Source: Branchiostoma lanceolatum
Taxonomy: Eukaryota > Chordata > Leptocardii > Amphioxiformes > Branchiostomatidae
Length of the DNA stretch: 64,000 nt
NCBI RefSeq assembly: GCF_035083965.1
Contig: NC_089732.1
Location: 13,068,924-13,132,923, forward strand
Direction: 5' to 3'
Below are positions 26,019-38,062 of this stretch, piece by piece. Under the pieces are notes generated by a model. That model searched no databases. It was not told the DNA's origin and worked only from the letters and a program-made list of their open reading frames with translations. Made by a program: the position numbers and the translations under genes. Position 1 is the stretch's first letter. Every line of letters starts with the position of its first letter.

Positions 26019-27853
26019 CTAGAAATGCGGGAACAAGCGAATATTTACTTCAGCACGTCTTGTAAAATTCTTATTAAAGTTACAAAATTATAAATCGGAC
26101 ACCACTCTTTAAGACTTAGGTTTCACAAGTAGATTTTCGTACAGAAAGAAACAGTTAGAAAACGTGGTTAGTTTAGAACATTTTGAGAATGTTCGCACTT
26201 AGGTATAAGTTATAAACAAGTACAAGCATAGAGTGCAAAGTTTTACAAATTTTGTCTTCTCACCCAATTTAAAGTTGTAAAGTTAGCATATACATGAAGA
26301 AGTAAACTCTTTTCAGAAGACGGTTCACGTTTTGGTCAAATCTGATTTTGTCCATGTGAACAGCCTAAATCCGCTTTGGGAAGGATTTTTCGAACCGTCT
26401 CAAGTGTAGAAACTAGACAGCGCGTAACAGTAGCCGACCGATGATACAAATCTGTTTATGTTGACGACCAATGACAAGCGTAATGAGATATTTTGTTGCA
26501 AATTTGTTTACATCAAGGTGATTTGGACCATCAATCCACGCATTTGATCTCTGCGGTAGAAAACCTAGATTTTCTGTTACAAAATATATGTAAAATTCCG
26601 AGCAAATAAAGAGAGTTATGTTCCAAACATGATTTTGGCGATACGCTCCAAAACTTGCAACCGAACTATTTCATCTGTTACGTTTATAAGTGCGTGTCTG
26701 TAGGATATTTTAGACGTTTATTCTATTGTATACATTGACAACGTTATATGCGTGCACAACAAAAGATATCATCATACTTAATGTCAACGTTTAAATACTA
26801 TAACGGACATTTGAACGCAAAATTTCGTTTCATTTTTTTTTATGGAATGTAAAAATACATCTTCTGTGATCTACCTAAACTCAAAGTTTATTTTTCTATA
26901 GCACAATGAACTATTTGTGATCAAACCGTTTGGGAACTCGTCAGTATTTTCATAAGGCTGGATACAAGGGGATACAATATCGCACACAGGAAATCCTGCC
27001 CGCAAAAAGCACGGACATTTGCCGCCTATCAATCGTCAGTGGCTTTCAATCTAGATAAACTCACAACAAGGGAGCCGTGTCACAAGAAAAGGGTGTTGCG
27101 ACAGTCCGTGGTTTTAGGTGGGGCTATCGTTGTTTTAGAATGGCCACTTTTGGTGTGACAGAATTCAAACAAAAACATGGGTGCGATGTTGTGCAACATC
27201 TATGTTGTAATTCTACTCAAAACTATGTGTGCCCCAAGGCCAGTGAAGCTACTGCGATGACAAATGAGGAAGTGTATACTTAAGGATGAATTCTTCATCT
27301 GTGTTCTCAATACACCCATACCACTAAACAACGGTCAAATTTTGATAATTTTCAACACATTTCTATAAACAAAAACAGAGATAATACACAAGATAAACCT
27401 TTTTAAACCGTGACCATCAGTGACTTTCTTCACTGCTTTTGTACAAAATCATACTTTAGCTCGTCAGCTGTGATTTCTTTCTGCATCGCAAATTTATGGC
27501 GAGACACGTACACGTCTGGATGTAAACACATCTAACACAACTGTGTATATCGGTTTGAAGCGACACATAACCTAATTTTAAACTACGGTTTAATACGTTG
27601 TAAATTCTTATGTGGTGACAGCCAGTTCTCCTAACCAAACGTTTTTCCAGATAAGTAGACTTATGGGCCTTGTTCAGGTATAATTTCAGACATATACAAC
27701 TTGCACTTAAGTCTTGAAAAAAACACTACATATGGGAAATACAGCAAAAAACCGCTGATTTTTTCAAACAAATTCTTCAGATCGTGAAATGAAATATCTA
27801 AAAAGTAGACGCAAGACATTAAGGGAGGTTTTTTTTTAAGACGTGGAACTTAC
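26019..27853 (-). other. DMRT2 intron 1
   Basis: The intron of about 1.8 kb separates the DM exon from the SERMRKRRAF exon, with GTAAGT donor and TTTCTAG acceptor on the minus strand. Its sequence is AT-rich and I see no repeat, hairpin or coding sequence in it. Confidence 0.85.
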
Positions 27854-28322
27854 CTCGTTCTAGGATGTCTCTAGTGAGACTGGTAGCTCGGGTGAGTGTA
27901 CGAGTGTAGAGGCGCCGCGGTGTGGCAGAGTTGTCGGCGGGAGAAGACTTGGTCTGCCCGGTAGCCGCCGTGCCTCCGCCCCGGCCCAAGTCCGTGGCCT
28001 GTTGCCGTCTCAGAGCCACCTGTGCCGCCATGACTCGCTGTCTCTCCACCACCAGCAGACAGTTGGCGCACTGGCAGTCCCGCCAGCGACAGTACCTCTT
28101 GTGTCCCTTCAGACACGACACCACCCCGTGATTACGGCAGCGAGCACACTTGGGAGTCCGCAGCAACTTCCGCGGGGCGTGCGCGGGCTTCCCGCCGGCG
28201 GGGGTCTCCGTCTTCCCCGCCGCCGAGTTCCCGACCTTACCGCGGCCCCTTTCACCTTCGTGCCCAGTTTTAACGTGGTCAGTCCTCATCCTCTCTGATT
28301 CCGTACTCTTCCCGCTGTCCAT
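27854..28322 (-). CDS. DMRT2: DMRT2-like transcription factor, coding exon 1 (DM domain)
   Basis: Encodes residues 1-156 with the DM domain at about residues 54-111. All zinc-ligand Cys and His are present (CARC, NH, C, KGHKRYC, DCQCANC), followed by [20 protein letters not shown]. The combination [24 protein letters not shown] (given here only as a motif class) is the DMRT2 type. After the domain, [20 protein letters not shown] matches the conserved DMRT2 extension that leads to an '(S)ILEG' block in vertebrates. The exon ends in GAACGAG before GTAAGT at 27853, with one base carried to the next exon. ATG at 28322 is the only in-frame Met that gives a charged N-terminal leader; an upstream coding exon cannot be excluded. 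Confidence 0.92.
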
Positions 28323-29813
28323 TTTCGTTCAAGCCAAAATACCGACTGCACAAGAGAGGCAAAACAAAGTTACATCGCAGGTTGAGTTTCAGCGGGAGTC
28401 TTCTGTGCATATGCGTCAAGAGGGCTGATCCCAGTCTGGTCACGCGCGAGTGTAAGCGACGAGAACACAACGTTCTGAGGAGGGTAAGCTTGCTAATCTG
28501 CCGTGATGGTCCTGTAGCTTTTAGTTTCCCCGCACAGCTGTCAGGTACATTAGGATGTCTGGACGGGTCTTCCTGTATTTGCTCTGCAGTAGGACCCAGA
28601 GGAAACTGCCGCGCAAATAAAAACGTACACGGTACAAATCGAAAAGCCTTGCTGTAACGAATAAATCAAGGAGTTTGTGTGGAGGAAAAATTGCTGTGGA
28701 CACACTCCTTGATCTATAGTCTGTCCATTTCCCGATACGAGGTACAGTTTTTGTTTCCCACAAGAGAGAAACCCACACGTGTTGTCCGCTGTCCAGGTTT
28801 ACTACGACTGAGACTCCCTTGTCGGGTGTGTAGTCGACCGGGTGATGAAAGCGTAGAGTGACACCGACTGGAACGGCTCGAGAAAAACGCTCTCTCCTAT
28901 ATTTGTGAAGAAAACGGGTGTTTTTCCTCCTGTACGGACCCCTGGAACTATCTCAAGGAGAAGAAGTCAACAAGACTGAAGATTCTCCCTTGTCCAACCC
29001 ACACCAGTCCATGTGGTGCGCAGAAGGTATGTCACCATCAGTTCGTTACGCCGCCTGTCATTGGTCGATGGTGTTCCGGTAGCGCGCTACGCTCGTCCCC
29101 AGCCGGCCCAGGGATTGGGTATCACAAAGAGGGGAGCGGTTCTCTAGAACTTCAACACTTCACGCCTCGGTTTACCAAGTACAGATTTATCTCCAGTTTG
29201 TTTGCAGGACACGCTCCTTAGCGATACCGATACCACGAAACGGTTTAGCAGCTGGTTGGAAACACGGATGTCTGAAAATCCTTGCCAAAGCCGCGAAAGA
29301 CCCTAAGTTACCGGTGTCGCCCCGCAAACGAGACCCGATCACATTCGTCGTAGGCTGTCGGGCAATTTTGATGCTGAAGAATTCACTGCGACAGAACCAA
29401 CCGCCGACAAGGACCTTTAAAGACAGTTTTTTACGTTGCAAAACAGCTGGTTTCTGTACGACAAATGCACAACCATCCCAAGATCATGCCCGAAGTTTGT
29501 ACGACTATCGTACGAAGACTGTGACCGCGTCCTAAGCTTCTGTTTTTTCAAAGACGATTCTTCCAGGCACGCTTCCTCGCAAAAGAATGACTGGATGGCA
29601 GTTTTGATATTTGATATCCATAGTATCAACATATCACCGGGCATAATTGATGAAAGTTGAGAAAAGCGGGGCGGGGCCCCCCTACGGAATCGACCCTTCC
29701 ACTCATTTCAATTATCCGCGCTCCCACTTTTGAAGTGTCGGGTTTTCGGTTGAAACGAGGCGGCAACGGTTTGCGGCGACCCGTGCATTCCTTTTGGATA
29801 TTTTTCTTAAATC
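28323..29813. other. Upstream region of DMRT2, no recognisable gene
   Basis: This should contain the DMRT2 promoter and 5' untranslated region. The segment just upstream of the start codon is moderately CpG-rich. I cannot identify a core promoter element with confidence, nor any conserved coding sequence. Confidence 0.4.
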
Positions 29814-30176
29814 TTAAAGGCAACCAAAGTGATATTAGGGCCAAAAATGGAAATAAAAAAAATGCTGAAATCTTTATGGCAGTGACATTTACTAACATTG
29901 TTCAGCACATTTGCGTAATAACTTCACTTTTAGGATTTTAAAACCGCGCAAAAACGTGTCGTGCGATGATCCCCTTAGTTTCGCGAGCCTACAAAAACTC
30001 TGGCCACAATTTTCAGTGACTTCTCACATCACAACAACATCGTATTTTTGCATCATGGACGTTGCTATACATTGTGATAGTGTTGTTTGAACTAATCATG
30101 TATAGAAATGACTAAATAAATTGACTTTCAAAATCCGATTTTTCCGTCGACCCTAATATTGCTTAGGTTTCGTTTA
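29814..30176. mobile_element. MITE with TTAAAGGCAACC terminal inverted repeats
   Basis: The left end TTAAAGGCAACCAAAGTGAT, then 'attagggcc', is mirrored at the right end as TTAAACGAAACCTAAGCAAT, 'attagggtc' on the other strand. The element is 363 bp long, AT-rich in the middle and non-coding. A second full copy is at 38779-39008, a related family at 54894-55370, and a partial copy near 23160. A TTAA-type target is suggested by the ends but not proven. Confidence 0.8.
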
Positions 30177-31863
30177 ACTTGTCCCCGACTGTTAACTCCA
30201 TTTGTAGCAAACCAAAGGGACACTGGAGTCTCGCAGATGAAATGTTTCGTGTTTTTCCTGCCTGACCGAGACACGGTCTCAGTGCACACTCTGCACAGTG
30301 AATGCTTCATCAAAGACCAAATTGACGGGCGCAAATTGCCCAAGACCTAGGCTCTTAGTAGGTGTACGTATTTGTATATATACATACAACAGTTGGACGC
30401 GCTCGTACATTATCTCTGCCTCGTATCTAGCGGCTTTAGTACCAGAGGCATTGTTTATAAAACAGAGTAAATGTATCTATCCCATCGTATACTACTAGTA
30501 GTATCTGCTATGCTCTTTAATAGAGTACTACTATGATCTCAACCCCTCATTAGATATAGGGTCCTACTCAACGTTTGAGCGTGTTTTTGAGGCTTTTATA
30601 CTGAAATATAGCTCTTTCCAGTGATACACCCCCTTAATCTGTATACTTCATCACAAAACTTGACATAGTCATAGGAATGCGTTTAAAAAGTTATTCCCTT
30701 TTTTATGAAGAAACGTTTCGCATGGTATATTGCTTCCACCTGTGACACCAAAGACCCGGAACCAGAAATAAATATTTTATATACTTTTCTCTACAAAGAA
30801 GACATTGTTAACGCGACCGTATGTGATAGTTTACGTCCTCCTACGGGATTCAGGACAACTACAAAGTATTTTCGTTTGTTTAGTCTTTGCAACCTTGCAG
30901 ATGTTTTGCGTGCAGCAAAAGTATATGGAGGTTGCTCTGATTCTATATTCTACACGGTTATGCATTATCCTAGCAGTAAAATTGAGATCAGGGCAAGCCA
31001 TCTCATCTTACTGAAGCGCCAAGTGAGACAACTATAACGTTGAATTTCATGGTAATTCGTGGTCACATGAGTTTTAAATATATGAGGCAAGCCATGCAAT
31101 TGTACTTCAACTAATTGGAGATAGCTCGGACTGTGACGAAAATAAGGATTTGTTTCTCTAGTACGAAGAAAAGATGGATATGACTATCAACGAATTATAT
31201 AAGATACCCGTACCCCTTTGTAAAGAATTCATTTCAAAGGTACATGTATAAATATCCTTTTCAACGTTCATCATACTTTGGGGTGACATCCAACTCTAGC
31301 TAACTGACGATTGTTATTGCACATCTGCACGTCACGTATATTTCTCCTACTTGAATCTTTGGAGTTCAATCTTATTTGAACTCGACACATTGAAGTTTTG
31401 ATAACCCACTCGCAAGGTTGCCCGAATGAACTTATCGCTTAATTATTTTGCTCTTTGGATTATGTCAATATCAGCAAAACGCCATAGTCATTCTGTTGAC
31501 TTGTTGTCCTAACCGCACAACTTCTGATGATAGCTGGAACGTTCTAAGAAGCAAAAACCATATGTTCTATCTGTCGTCATCTTTTTCAGATGATACGCAT
31601 ATAGATATGAGCATAAGATATGGGATTGACCGCGTCGAGAGGGTGTCACCCCAGAAATAATCGCCGGTATCTTCAACATGCCCCCTCTGCCCCAACTTTG
31701 CAACACTTATAGAAATAAACGGGTTCCCGAACGATAATAAATAAACAAAGAAGCCGACGGTGTCATATCAAAGCATATCGAAAAAAGGGGTCATATTTGT
31801 ACAGCGCATCGCTTGTAATGGTATCGACTTTTCAGTTGGGGCGATGATCTTTAGTAGCGGAAT

Positions 31864-31990
31864 GATAGATAAATATTTACGGGCGGCAGGGGCACACCGC
31901 CCGTCGGGACAGCTATGCGCGCCACGGTACTTGACGATTGATACAGGCTGCTCGAGTTTCCCTCTTCTGAAGTTTCCGACGTTTGGGAGA
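31864..31990 (+). promoter_or_regulatory. Duplicated non-coding element, copy A
   Basis: About 125 bp aligns at roughly 75-80 percent with 35672-35796. Shared blocks in order: GATAAATATTTAC; a CCGCCCG(T/C)CGGGA stretch; GCTATG(C/T)GCGCCACGG; ACTTGACGATTGATACAG; CTGCTCG; and CCGACGTTT. Sequence outside these limits is unrelated. There are no terminal inverted repeats, no poly-A and no tRNA-like promoter. AAATATTTAC resembles a forkhead site and TTGACGATTGAT a homeodomain or TALE site. Function is unknown; enhancer duplication or an undescribed repeat are both possible. Confidence 0.6.
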
Positions 31991-32419
31991 AACGTTACAT
32001 TTCGGAGTCCGAGTCGGGGGTCTGTGAGTGAGTTATGGAAAATGTCGGGGGAGAGATGGTGGGGGAAAAAATCAAAGGGAAGGACAAGACAACGCGCCAA
32101 CATGATTAAGTTTTCTCATGCTTGAATACTGTTAAATATACCTCAAGATGATCCTGGATACGAGATTTGTGCAGACGATATTTTTGCGCAGTCTCGTACA
32201 CAGGATCAGCTCGAGATACTGAACCGTCTTTTTTTACGCAGACGTTGCCGTCGATGCACTTCTTCCGTTTGTCGCTAGGGGATCTCTGTCACGAACACCT
32301 TGAAAATTGATGACCAAAAGCTTTCCAAATTTCTTACAGACGGGAATAAAACAATTTTAGGACTATCTATTTTACACGTGTACAAAGTTATAATACGATT
32401 CTAGATGGTCTACTACAAG

Positions 32420-32515
32420 GGGCTTGAGGCGAAGTTTCCTCGGGACCATGTTGGCCCTGGTGCCGAAGAGTTGGTCTGTGTAGGCCCGGGGAGCACTCTG
32501 GATCCCAGGTTACGT
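32420..32515 (-). repeat. Dispersed repeat, GACTGTTTCCAGGGCC family, reverse copy
   Basis: On the minus strand the order 'ctgggatccag', 'gggcctacacag', 'ccaactcttcgg' and 'gggccaacatg' matches the family member at 34796-34896. Confidence 0.55.
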
Positions 32516-34141
32516 CAATTCTGTACACATGAGAGACATACCTGCGACATACCGGGGGGACGATGATTTATGTACCCATCGATACGGCTGTCCGAGCACT
32601 GATGGGTTTTATCAGGCTTTTTATGTGATACATATGCGTGGAACTGACGAAGGACAACTTCAGGCAGGATAGATACGGTATACTTTAGAGGACAAGAACA
32701 CTTACATCTTATATATAGGTGAATATGTTAGATGGCACCCGGCATCAGCACAGCTGCCTGTGTGACCTGCGTATTGCTGTGTTGCAATTTCAATAAAATA
32801 AGATAGATAAAATCTTGTATACGGCCTTGTATTTTCATACGCCAATGGCATAGAAACGAGCAGAAAATACGTATGCCGAATGCATGTGGAATAACAGTAT
32901 ACATAGATTAAAATGAACATAAATTTCCAACTTTCTCACAGGCAAGATAGATCTGTTCTTCAGTCTTCAGATGATCCGATCCCAGTTTTACAATGCTGTA
33001 AATGTTTGTATATTCGCGGTGGTTTAATGCTTGTTCTGCCCGCCTATGCCATATTGTTTCCACCGCTAACTTAGAACCACCGCGACCACTTCATTTTCTC
33101 TCACTGTCTCAGCCGTGAAGTTGAATCCTCGGCCCCGCGAATATAAAAAAAAATGGCATTTACAAGTAGCACTTACATGATATGGTTTTAACATTACACT
33201 TTTTTTTCTTTTACACCCCATCATCAGAGGTGGATAAGGAGCCGAGCCCTAGGTCAGTGACTCTACCAGACTTGACCACCATGTTGACGTTTCTCCTTGA
33301 GTTGTTCTGTTCACATGTTACAAGACTTGGTGTGTTTCTCGCACGGCGGGAGGCGGGAAATGGGGCATCACGGGATATCACCACCTTGACTCTGACCCTG
33401 ACCCAGCTCGACATGTACGTTATAAATGATAATGAGGCTAGAAGACTTTGACGGTTAAGACCGTTACATTCAATTTTTTTTTCAAAAGCGAGAACGATTT
33501 TGCTTAACCGTGAAAGTTAGCGGGTTATGATGGATCTTCTATGATGCCGCAATTTGAATTTGGCCAAAGAGGTCAGGGCTGTTTCCAGCTTTAACTTTTT
33601 TCCCGTCCTACTCATTGTTTAGGAGCTGATCTTTTTAATCTTCATTGTTGAATCTGTCATTTTAAGCTCAATAAAGATACATTTTCATCAGTTTTATTCC
33701 ATGAAATTGATATTTTTGGGACGGAAAGGGTTAGATTTTTTTCCTTCCCAAGAAACAAATTTCCGTCCTGGGACGGAAGGACGGGTCCTGGATTTAAACC
33801 TCCTTGGCTTGACAAAGTGACCTCATTCTTTTCAAGGGGAACTGGATATTTTCCGACCTTTATATCAAAATCCCAAATACAGCGGCATCATCCTTTTGTA
33901 GTAATAGCCCATCGTTAGATATTTTAGAGATTGTGGTTCTGGCATCCACTATTTTGTAGTGTCTGGCGTTCGCAAACGCACAGCATTCATGTGAAAGGGT
34001 ATGGCTTTTTATAACGATCAACGGAACATTTATCTACAAAGGTCAAGTTTTACAAATGATACAAACGAACGTTCGGTTGAGGTAGAGCCAGGATCACTCG
34101 GGCTAAACGTACACTACAATGTTCTAATCTAAGATTAGTTG

Positions 34142-34356
34142 TTATCCGCTCGTTCTCATTTTATAATAAATGTACACATTTTGTAACTTCCGTTAGTTAC
34201 CGTTTGAAGTCAGACGTTCCTGGCATTAAGAAAGGCCACATATCCATACAGTTTGGCACCTTATATGTGGCATATCTTAATGTCAGAAACGTCTTACTTC
34301 AAACGGTAACGGAAGTTACAAAATGTTTACATTTAAATGAGAACGAGCGTATCAGG
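34142..34356. mobile_element. Foldback (hairpin) MITE
   Basis: Two arms of about 95 bp form an inverted repeat around a short centre. The left arm carries CGCTCGTTCTCAT, ACATTTTGTAACTTCCGTTA, GTTACCGTTTGAAGT, GACGTT and ATTAAGAAAGGCCACATAT. The right arm carries the reverse complement of each with few changes. As RNA or single-stranded DNA this would make a long hairpin. It has no coding capacity and looks like a self-complementary MITE. Confidence 0.8.
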
Positions 34357-34795
34357 TCCTAGTCGTTTACACGACTGCCAATATTTCATAAGAAACTTTA
34401 ATGTGGTACTATTCGACTGTATTGAAGCCGGAAAACGTCGAGCGCTTTAAACACATAGACCCGCAAAAGTTGACCTTTCCAGTTCTTCTTCCCGTCACGT
34501 CTGCAGCATTCCTCCCGCGGATATGCCTCAGTGCCCGCCCCTATCTCCGTCTCGTTCCGATGTCTCTCTCTCCCAACCTTCAATCTCAGCCGAGTTTACA
34601 TACCACCACTTCTGTTACAAAATACCACTTGGCTAAAACAAGAGGACGTCTTGGACAAGGGTAATTAAGTCGAAGGCAATATTGACAGGACATTCCGGAC
34701 AGTTTTGTTACTGGTTCGTTAACATAGCTAGGTGTCGTGTACGGACACTGTTTTAGAGAGATGGCTACAGCAAATTCGGTCTTGTGGGTGACTAT

Positions 34796-34896
34796 CCTGG
34801 ATTGCAGACTGTTTCCAGGGCCTACACAGGCCAACTCCTCGGCTCTAGGGCCAACATGCCCCCAAGGAAATTTTACAACAGGCCCCCTAAGTTAGA
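34796..34896 (+). repeat. Dispersed repeat, GACTGTTTCCAGGGCC family, copy 2
   Basis: GCAGACTGTTTCCAGGGCCT, then 'cacaggccaactcctcggct', 'agggccaacatgcccccaag' and 'acaacaggccccctaagtta'. Best match in the window is the copy at 36480-36594. Confidence 0.7.
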
Positions 34897-35587
34897 ACCC
34901 GAGATATTAAAGGGATCGGGGGTCTGGCATCCAGCACAACTTTTACGTAACCATCTGTAGATTTGATATCGGTGGGAGGGAGTTTCCAAAATGGAATGTC
35001 GATGATATCGCAGGTGTCCTATCTAGATCTGTATGTCCTTTGAACTGCTAGCGCATTTCTAAAATTTTGATCTAAATATCGGTAACGGCAATTGAGTAAT
35101 AATTTTCATGAGTGGACATCAAATCTTCGTCCTATATTCTATTGGTTGCGGTAGAGCGTTTGTGTATTACCACGATGATATCTATAGCAATTATGATATC
35201 CAAAAAAATATTGTGTGCCCCCGAAACAGATGTCCACAGAAATAGCAGTTTTCGACTTTTGTCAGTTTTTAGCTATAACGACGATTTGTATTTCTCACAT
35301 TCATGGCAGTTATTCATACCAAACAAATTTTCAACTTTGAGTCTACAGGTTTTAGTATAAGAAGAACAAATACACTTTCACAAATTCGACATTGTCTGCT
35401 TTAATCTTATCACGGATTAACAGATACATGTATACACATCACTTCTAGTTCACAATCTTGAACAAACGGATCAGATTAGAAATGTATTACACCCTGGTAT
35501 CTAACCCTTAATCCCCGATTGTCATTCCAGATTACGTCTCCATAAATCATACGTCATACGTCCACATCTCGTCAGTTGTCGTCGAAA

Positions 35588-35623
35588 TCTCGCGAGATTT
35601 ATCAGCCCTCCATATCTCGCGAG
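35588..35623 (+). promoter_or_regulatory. Two CGCGAGA palindromes
   Basis: TCTCGCGAGA is present at 35588-35597 and TCTCGCGAG at 35615-35623, 27 bp apart and about 50 bp before copy B of the duplicated non-coding element. The motif is an established CpG-island promoter element bound by BANP in mammals. No gene is recognisable next to it. Confidence 0.5.
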
Positions 35624-35671
35624 TAACCGGAGCTGATCTGTACGTACCGATCACAGTCTTGATTAGAGGGT

Positions 35672-35796
35672 GATGGATAAATATTTACGCGGGGTGCGAG
35701 GCCGATGCCGCCCGCCGGGATTGCTATGTGCGCCACGGCACTTGACGATTGATACAGCCTGCTCGGATTTCTTCTTCAGAAGTGCCGACGTTTATC
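35672..35796 (+). promoter_or_regulatory. Duplicated non-coding element, copy B
   Basis: The counterpart of 31864-31990. The best-conserved core, GGGA..GCTATG.GCGCCACGG followed by .ACTTGACGATTGATACAG, has about 5 differences in 41 positions. It lies 3.8 kb from copy A in the same orientation. The segment after CCGACGTTT is unrelated between copies. Confidence 0.6.
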
Positions 35797-36479
35797 AGAG
35801 AGAGAGGGAGAGGTGATGTATTTTCAATCTGGAGCTGTCCGTCTGGGACTCAGTCAGAGGGAAGCTGGGGCGAGTTTAGACGTGCCAATCTCAGACGCGC
35901 TCGGCCGTGAAGACTTGCGACTCTCTGCCCAGCTGGTGTAGTCAAGCCACAAGTCAGCAGTTTTAAAGAGTGGAACGCTTGATTCATTCGAACCCAACTT
36001 CTTCTAATGTGACAATTTCCGGAAGCTGAAAATGAAGACTGTAACGTTTAGATGACCTTTAAGACTCACAAGTATGCGCTGATGTCAAAGTTTGATAATT
36101 TCGCTCTTAATTTTGCCAACTTTTGTTCATATGGACCACAAATAATCATGAGCATTAAAAATGTGTATTTTTCAGACATGAACGGTTGCTATGGCTACCT
36201 AATACACCATAATGAGCAACATGGTTGGTAAAATAAACACATATCCATATAAGGTACTTGGTTCAAATTAAGGGTCTCATTAACGATTAGGCCGAGTTTG
36301 TTTCCCGCTTCGTTAGAAGGAAATGAGCCATGGGTTGACCTGAGGTGCGTGTTTACGAACACGGAGGCAGAAGAAGACTCTAAAGCAGGCTTCGTGACTG
36401 GACTCTTTTTTTGTTGTTTACTTTGATACCAGGCGCTGTTCCCTGATTGTTTCTCATCGCTAACGAGTTTCTGAGCAGC

Positions 36480-36594
36480 TTAGCCTGGATGCTAGACTGT
36501 TTCCAGGGCCTAAACAGGCCAAATGACCTCGGCTCTAGGGCCAACATGCCCCCAAGAAAATTCTACAACAGTCCCCCTGAGTTAGCCTAGCCTC
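36480..36594 (+). repeat. Dispersed repeat, GACTGTTTCCAGGGCC family, copy 3
   Basis: Begins TAGCCTGGATGCTAGACTGT and ends with GAGTTAGCCTAGCC. It shares every block with copy 2 and adds the AGCCTGGATG start, so the family probably begins with (T)AGCCTGGATGC. Confidence 0.7.
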
Positions 36595-37380
36595 GACGGC
36601 CGTACGATAAATGTTACAGAGATCGGCGTTCTTACACCCAGGCTAGAGCAGGCTAGTGCCGTCTAGTCTATCAGAAAACCAGATATATATATCCAGAAAA
36701 CAGCACACGATAAGGCCAAATAATCGACCCAGTCACTACGCCTGCTTATGCCAGGGTCTCATTTCCAATCCGGGGCCTGGCCGGGCAGTCTTTGGGAACG
36801 AAAATTATGATATAAAAAGACAGCCAAAACACTAAACGTACGCAAAATTAAGAGCATAGCTTGTGCAAATTTATTGACATACACTTTGATTTTTCGTTTC
36901 CGCAAACAGCCCGGCCGGGCCCCGGTTAGGAAATGTGACCCTAGCATAAGAAGGCTAGAATAATGTGTTTCTCAAGCAAGTTCTTCAGACAATCTTTTAC
37001 CTCCTACACATTCACACGTCTCCTGACACCGCGAAGAACATGGAGGTTCTGATTTCAGACATGTCGTCCTTCCATTTTCCACGGGTCATGCTCTAGAGTC
37101 GCCCCCCTCCCCCCTGGAAACCCGAGACACATGTTGCACGCACTGGATTCAATTAGCTGTCGACAAACCAAATCTGTCAGCTAGTAGCGGCTCCGCGGAA
37201 CAACACGGGCCGGGGGATTAGTGGTGGGGAGAGATGGGGACGTTTGGTGACGTACTAGTATACGGGGATATAGCCTGAACTCAATCAAGCTCCTGTAACG
37301 GCTTGCCGCCCTGTAACCACATAGCCGCCCGCGCGGAGGGGAGAGAAATCCCCGGACAGCTGGAGTTTGCGTTATACAGA

Positions 37381-37735
37381 CTAACGGGGATAGAAGGAAG
37401 AAAAGAGGGAGGAATGGAGGAAGGGGATGGACAGAATGAGGGATGAATGAGTCGGTATGAAGGAAAAGATAGAAGAATGTTTAAAGAAGTACGGGATGGA
37501 GAATGAAGGAATCGTTGCGGAGGATGGAGGGAATGAGGGAAGAGCAGGAAAGAGGGATGGATGGATGGATGGATGGATGGATGGATGGAGGGATAGAACA
37601 AGGGATGCGTGAGCCAAAATTAAGTCAGGCAGTAGAAAGTGAATGAGGGAGGTACAAATGGATGAAAGGATGCCGAAGTACGGAGAAGGAAACATTGCGG
37701 ATGAAGGTTAGATTGAGCGAAGGAGAGGGCATTGA
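37381..37735 (+). repeat. Purine-rich GGAT/GGAA low-complexity stretch
   Basis: Contains an uninterrupted GGAT tetranucleotide run at about 37556-37590 within a longer GA-rich, degenerate GGAT/GGAA sequence. Open frames rich in Ser, Pro and His on the minus strand are by-products of the repeat. Confidence 0.85.
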
Positions 37736-37885
37736 CATGTAATAATACTAAGGACGCCAGGATTGGTGCCAAGTGTGTTCAGGCGGGGGTGTCTAGGAAT
37801 GGCGTGTATGTTACATGAAATATACCGTTAAACAACCATGTGTGACAGTTTGGGGGAAAGTAGACGTGTAGTGGTCAGAATAACC

Positions 37886-38062
37886 TAGCCTGGATGCCAG
37901 ACTGTTTCCAGGGCACACACTAGCCAATTTCTTCCCTCCAGGGTTATTACTAGCCTGGGTGCCATCCTATTTCTACCGGGGCTGGATTCTGGGCTAGGGG
38001 CCCTGGAACCGATGATATGGCATATGAATACCCTGGAAACAGCCTGGATTCTGGGCTAACAT
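37886..38062 (+). repeat. Dispersed repeat, GACTGTTTCCAGGGCC family, rearranged copy 4
   Basis: Starts AGCCTGGATGCCAGACTGTT and contains further 'agcctgg' starts near 37954 and 38041, suggesting two or three nested fragments of the same family. Confidence 0.5.

Noticed and set aside
3462-28322. Assignment of either DM gene to DMRT1 or DMRTA (DMRT4/5)
   Set aside because: The first has [13 protein letters not shown] and a DMRT3-style DMA domain; the second has [20 protein letters not shown] and SERMRKRRAF, which fit DMRT3 and DMRT2 respectively.
31768-32125. Overlapping open frames of about 110-120 codons across copy A
   Set aside because: The corresponding frames are not preserved in copy B at 35672-35796, so the shared sequence is not protein-coding.
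37281-37695. His/Ser/Pro repeat frames on the minus strand
   Set aside because: Produced by the GGAT/GGAA repeat.
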